A DNA stretch of 64,000 nucleotides from Micromonospora sp. M71_S20. GTDB taxonomy: Bacteria; Actinomycetota; Actinomycetes; Mycobacteriales; Micromonosporaceae. Location of the stretch: positions 496,001-560,000 of the forward strand of contig NZ_RCCV01000003.1 in NCBI RefSeq assembly GCF_003664255.1. The letters run 5' to 3'. The notes under the pieces were generated by a model that had not been told where the DNA came from, made no database searches, and saw only the letters and a list, made by a program, of their open reading frames with translations. The translations under genes and the position numbers were made by a program. The stretch's first letter is position 1. Each line of letters starts with the position of its first letter. This document shows positions 62,865 through 64,000 of the stretch, one piece after another.

Positions 62865-64000
62865 ATGAGCGCCGACGCGTTGGCCGCACCGGCCGGTCCG
62901 CTGCCCGACCCCGCCGGCCACTTCGGCCGCTTCGGCGGCCGGTTCGTACCGGAGGCGCTGGTCGCGGCGCTCGACGAGCTGGACGCGGCGCACCGCGCGG
63001 CGATGGCCGACGAGTCGTTCCGGGTCGAGTTCGGCGCCCTGCTGCGCGACTACGCCGGCACCCCCTCGCTGCTCTACGCGGCGCAGCGGTTCTCCGCCAA
63101 GGTGGGGGCGCGGGTGCTGCTCAAGCGCGAGGACCTCAACCACACCGGGGCGCACAAGGTGCGCAACGTGCTCGGCCAGGCCCTGCTGACCAGGCGGATG
63201 GGCAAGCGCCGGGTGATCGCGGAGACCGGCGCCGGCCAGCACGGCGTCGCCACCGCCACCGCCGCCGCCCTGTTCGACCTCGACTGCGTGGTCTACATGG
63301 GCCAGGTCGACACCGAGCGGCAGGCGCTCAACGTGGCCCGGATGCGGATGCTCGGCGCCACCGTCGTCCCCGTCACCAACGGCTCGCGCACGCTCAAGGA
63401 CGCGATGAACGAGGCGATGCGCGACTGGGTCGCCAACGTCGACGACACCCACTACCTGATCGGCACCGCCGCCGGGCCGCACCCCTTCCCGGCGATGGTC
63501 CGCGACTTCGTCCGGGGCATCGGCGACGAGGCGCGGCAGCAGTGCCTGGACCTGACCGGCGCGCTGCCGGACGCCGTCACCGCCTGCGTCGGCGGCGGCT
63601 CCAACGCGCTGGGCATCTTCCACGCCTTCGTCGGCGACCCCGACGTGCGCCTGTACGGCTTCGAGGCCGGCGGCGACGGGGTGGAGACCGGCCGGCACGC
63701 CGCCAGCATCACCGGCGGCTCCGCCGGGGTGCTGCACGGCACCCGGACGTACGTGCTCCAGGACGCCGACGGGCAGACGTGCGAGTCGCACTCGATCTCC
63801 GCCGGGCTGGACTACCCGGGCGTCGGGCCGGAGCACGCCTGGCTGCACGACAGCGGCCGGGCGACCTACCTGCCGGTGACCGACGACGAGGCGATGGCCG
63901 CGTTCGAGCTGCTCTGCCGCACCGAGGGCATCATCCCGGCGATCGAGAGCGCCCACGCGCTCGCCGGCACCCTCAAGATTGCCCCGAAGCTCGCCGCGGA
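62865..64000 (+). CDS. trpB: Tryptophan synthase beta chain TrpB (3' end outside window)
   Basis: The first 378 codons are visible; no stop is reached before the window ends. The PLP lysine is Lys-98 in [75 protein letters not shown] (phosphate-binding) and the C-terminal [19 protein letters not shown] and [14 protein letters not shown] are standard. It condenses indole and serine with TrpA, expected next. ATG 62865 follows GAGAGGACC. The partial trpB is intact as far as it can be seen. Confidence 0.96.
   Translation, partial: MSADALAAPAGPLPDPAGHFGRFGGRFVPEALVAALDELDAAHRAAMADESFRVEFGALLRDYAGTPSLLYAAQRFSAKVGARVLLKREDLNHTGAHKVRNVLGQALLTRRMGKRRVIAETGAGQHGVATATAAALFDLDCVVYMGQVDTERQALNVARMRMLGATVVPVTNGSRTLKDAMNEAMRDWVANVDDTHYLIGTAAGPHPFPAMVRDFVRGIGDEARQQCLDLTGALPDAVTACVGGGSNALGIFHAFVGDPDVRLYGFEAGGDGVETGRHAASITGGSAGVLHGTRTYVLQDADGQTCESHSISAGLDYPGVGPEHAWLHDSGRATYLPVTDDEAMAAFELLCRTEGIIPAIESAHALAGTLKIAPKLAA

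Overview
The window is a high-GC actinomycete chromosome segment, most like Micromonospora or another member of the Micromonosporaceae. This rests on the very high GC, GTG starts and ATGA/GTGA overlaps, a MurE with the meso-diaminopimelate DNPR motif, a dcw cluster running into ftsZ-sepF-yggT-divIVA, MurT/GatD beside mraZ, the dual-function HisA/PriA, and many genes preceded by TANNNT 6-8 nt before the start codon (leaderless transcripts). It reads as core chromosome with a few accessory genes. I see no tRNA, rRNA, CRISPR array, transposase or prophage.

Layout. 1-3093: an ABC transporter (ATPase plus the start of a permease, minus strand) diverges from a NarL-type two-component system. 3172-6718 (minus): an APH-fold phosphotransferase, a TVP38-type membrane protein, and gatD-murT for lipid II amidation. 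6871-25206: the division and cell-wall cluster mraZ-rsmH-ftsL-ftsI-murE-murF-mraY-[hairpin]-ftsW-murG-murC-ftsQ-ftsZ-yggS-sepF-yggT-divIVA, with murD absent from its usual place. 25283-33637: membrane and housekeeping genes (DUF167, K+/H+ antiporter, TraR/DksA-like protein, lspA, rluD, a ParA-like ATPase with a tandem-repeat N-terminus, a DUF2567-like protein, a LON-domain protein).

33744-42046: histidine genes hisD-hisC-hisB-[57-aa membrane protein]-hisH-[107-aa protein]-priA-ridA, an ohrR-ohr-oxidoreductase peroxide cassette, then hisF. 42083-49963: a divergent yczE/MocR pair, LtrA, a long-chain acyl-CoA synthetase, a stand-alone class I terpene synthase and a TIGR03085-type protein. 50084-57552: a heterodimeric ABC exporter, a second ribosomal protein S4 gene sharing an iron box with a DUF2470 gene, and an ABC efflux pair with a TetR regulator. 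57759-64000: a nucleotidyltransferase-HisI reading frame, trpE, a trp-associated membrane protein, trpC and the start of trpB.

The most unusual feature is a roughly 50-60 bp element found between hisC/hisB (short form), between hisB and the small membrane gene, and twice in tandem between the two ABC half-transporters. Each copy begins on the upstream stop codon (GTGA) and encodes a 14-20 residue peptide (VSAR.AAQRSPAV.N family). Its own stop overlaps the next start codon, so it forms a translational bridge. A relic of the same sequence appears to form the N-terminus of TrpE.
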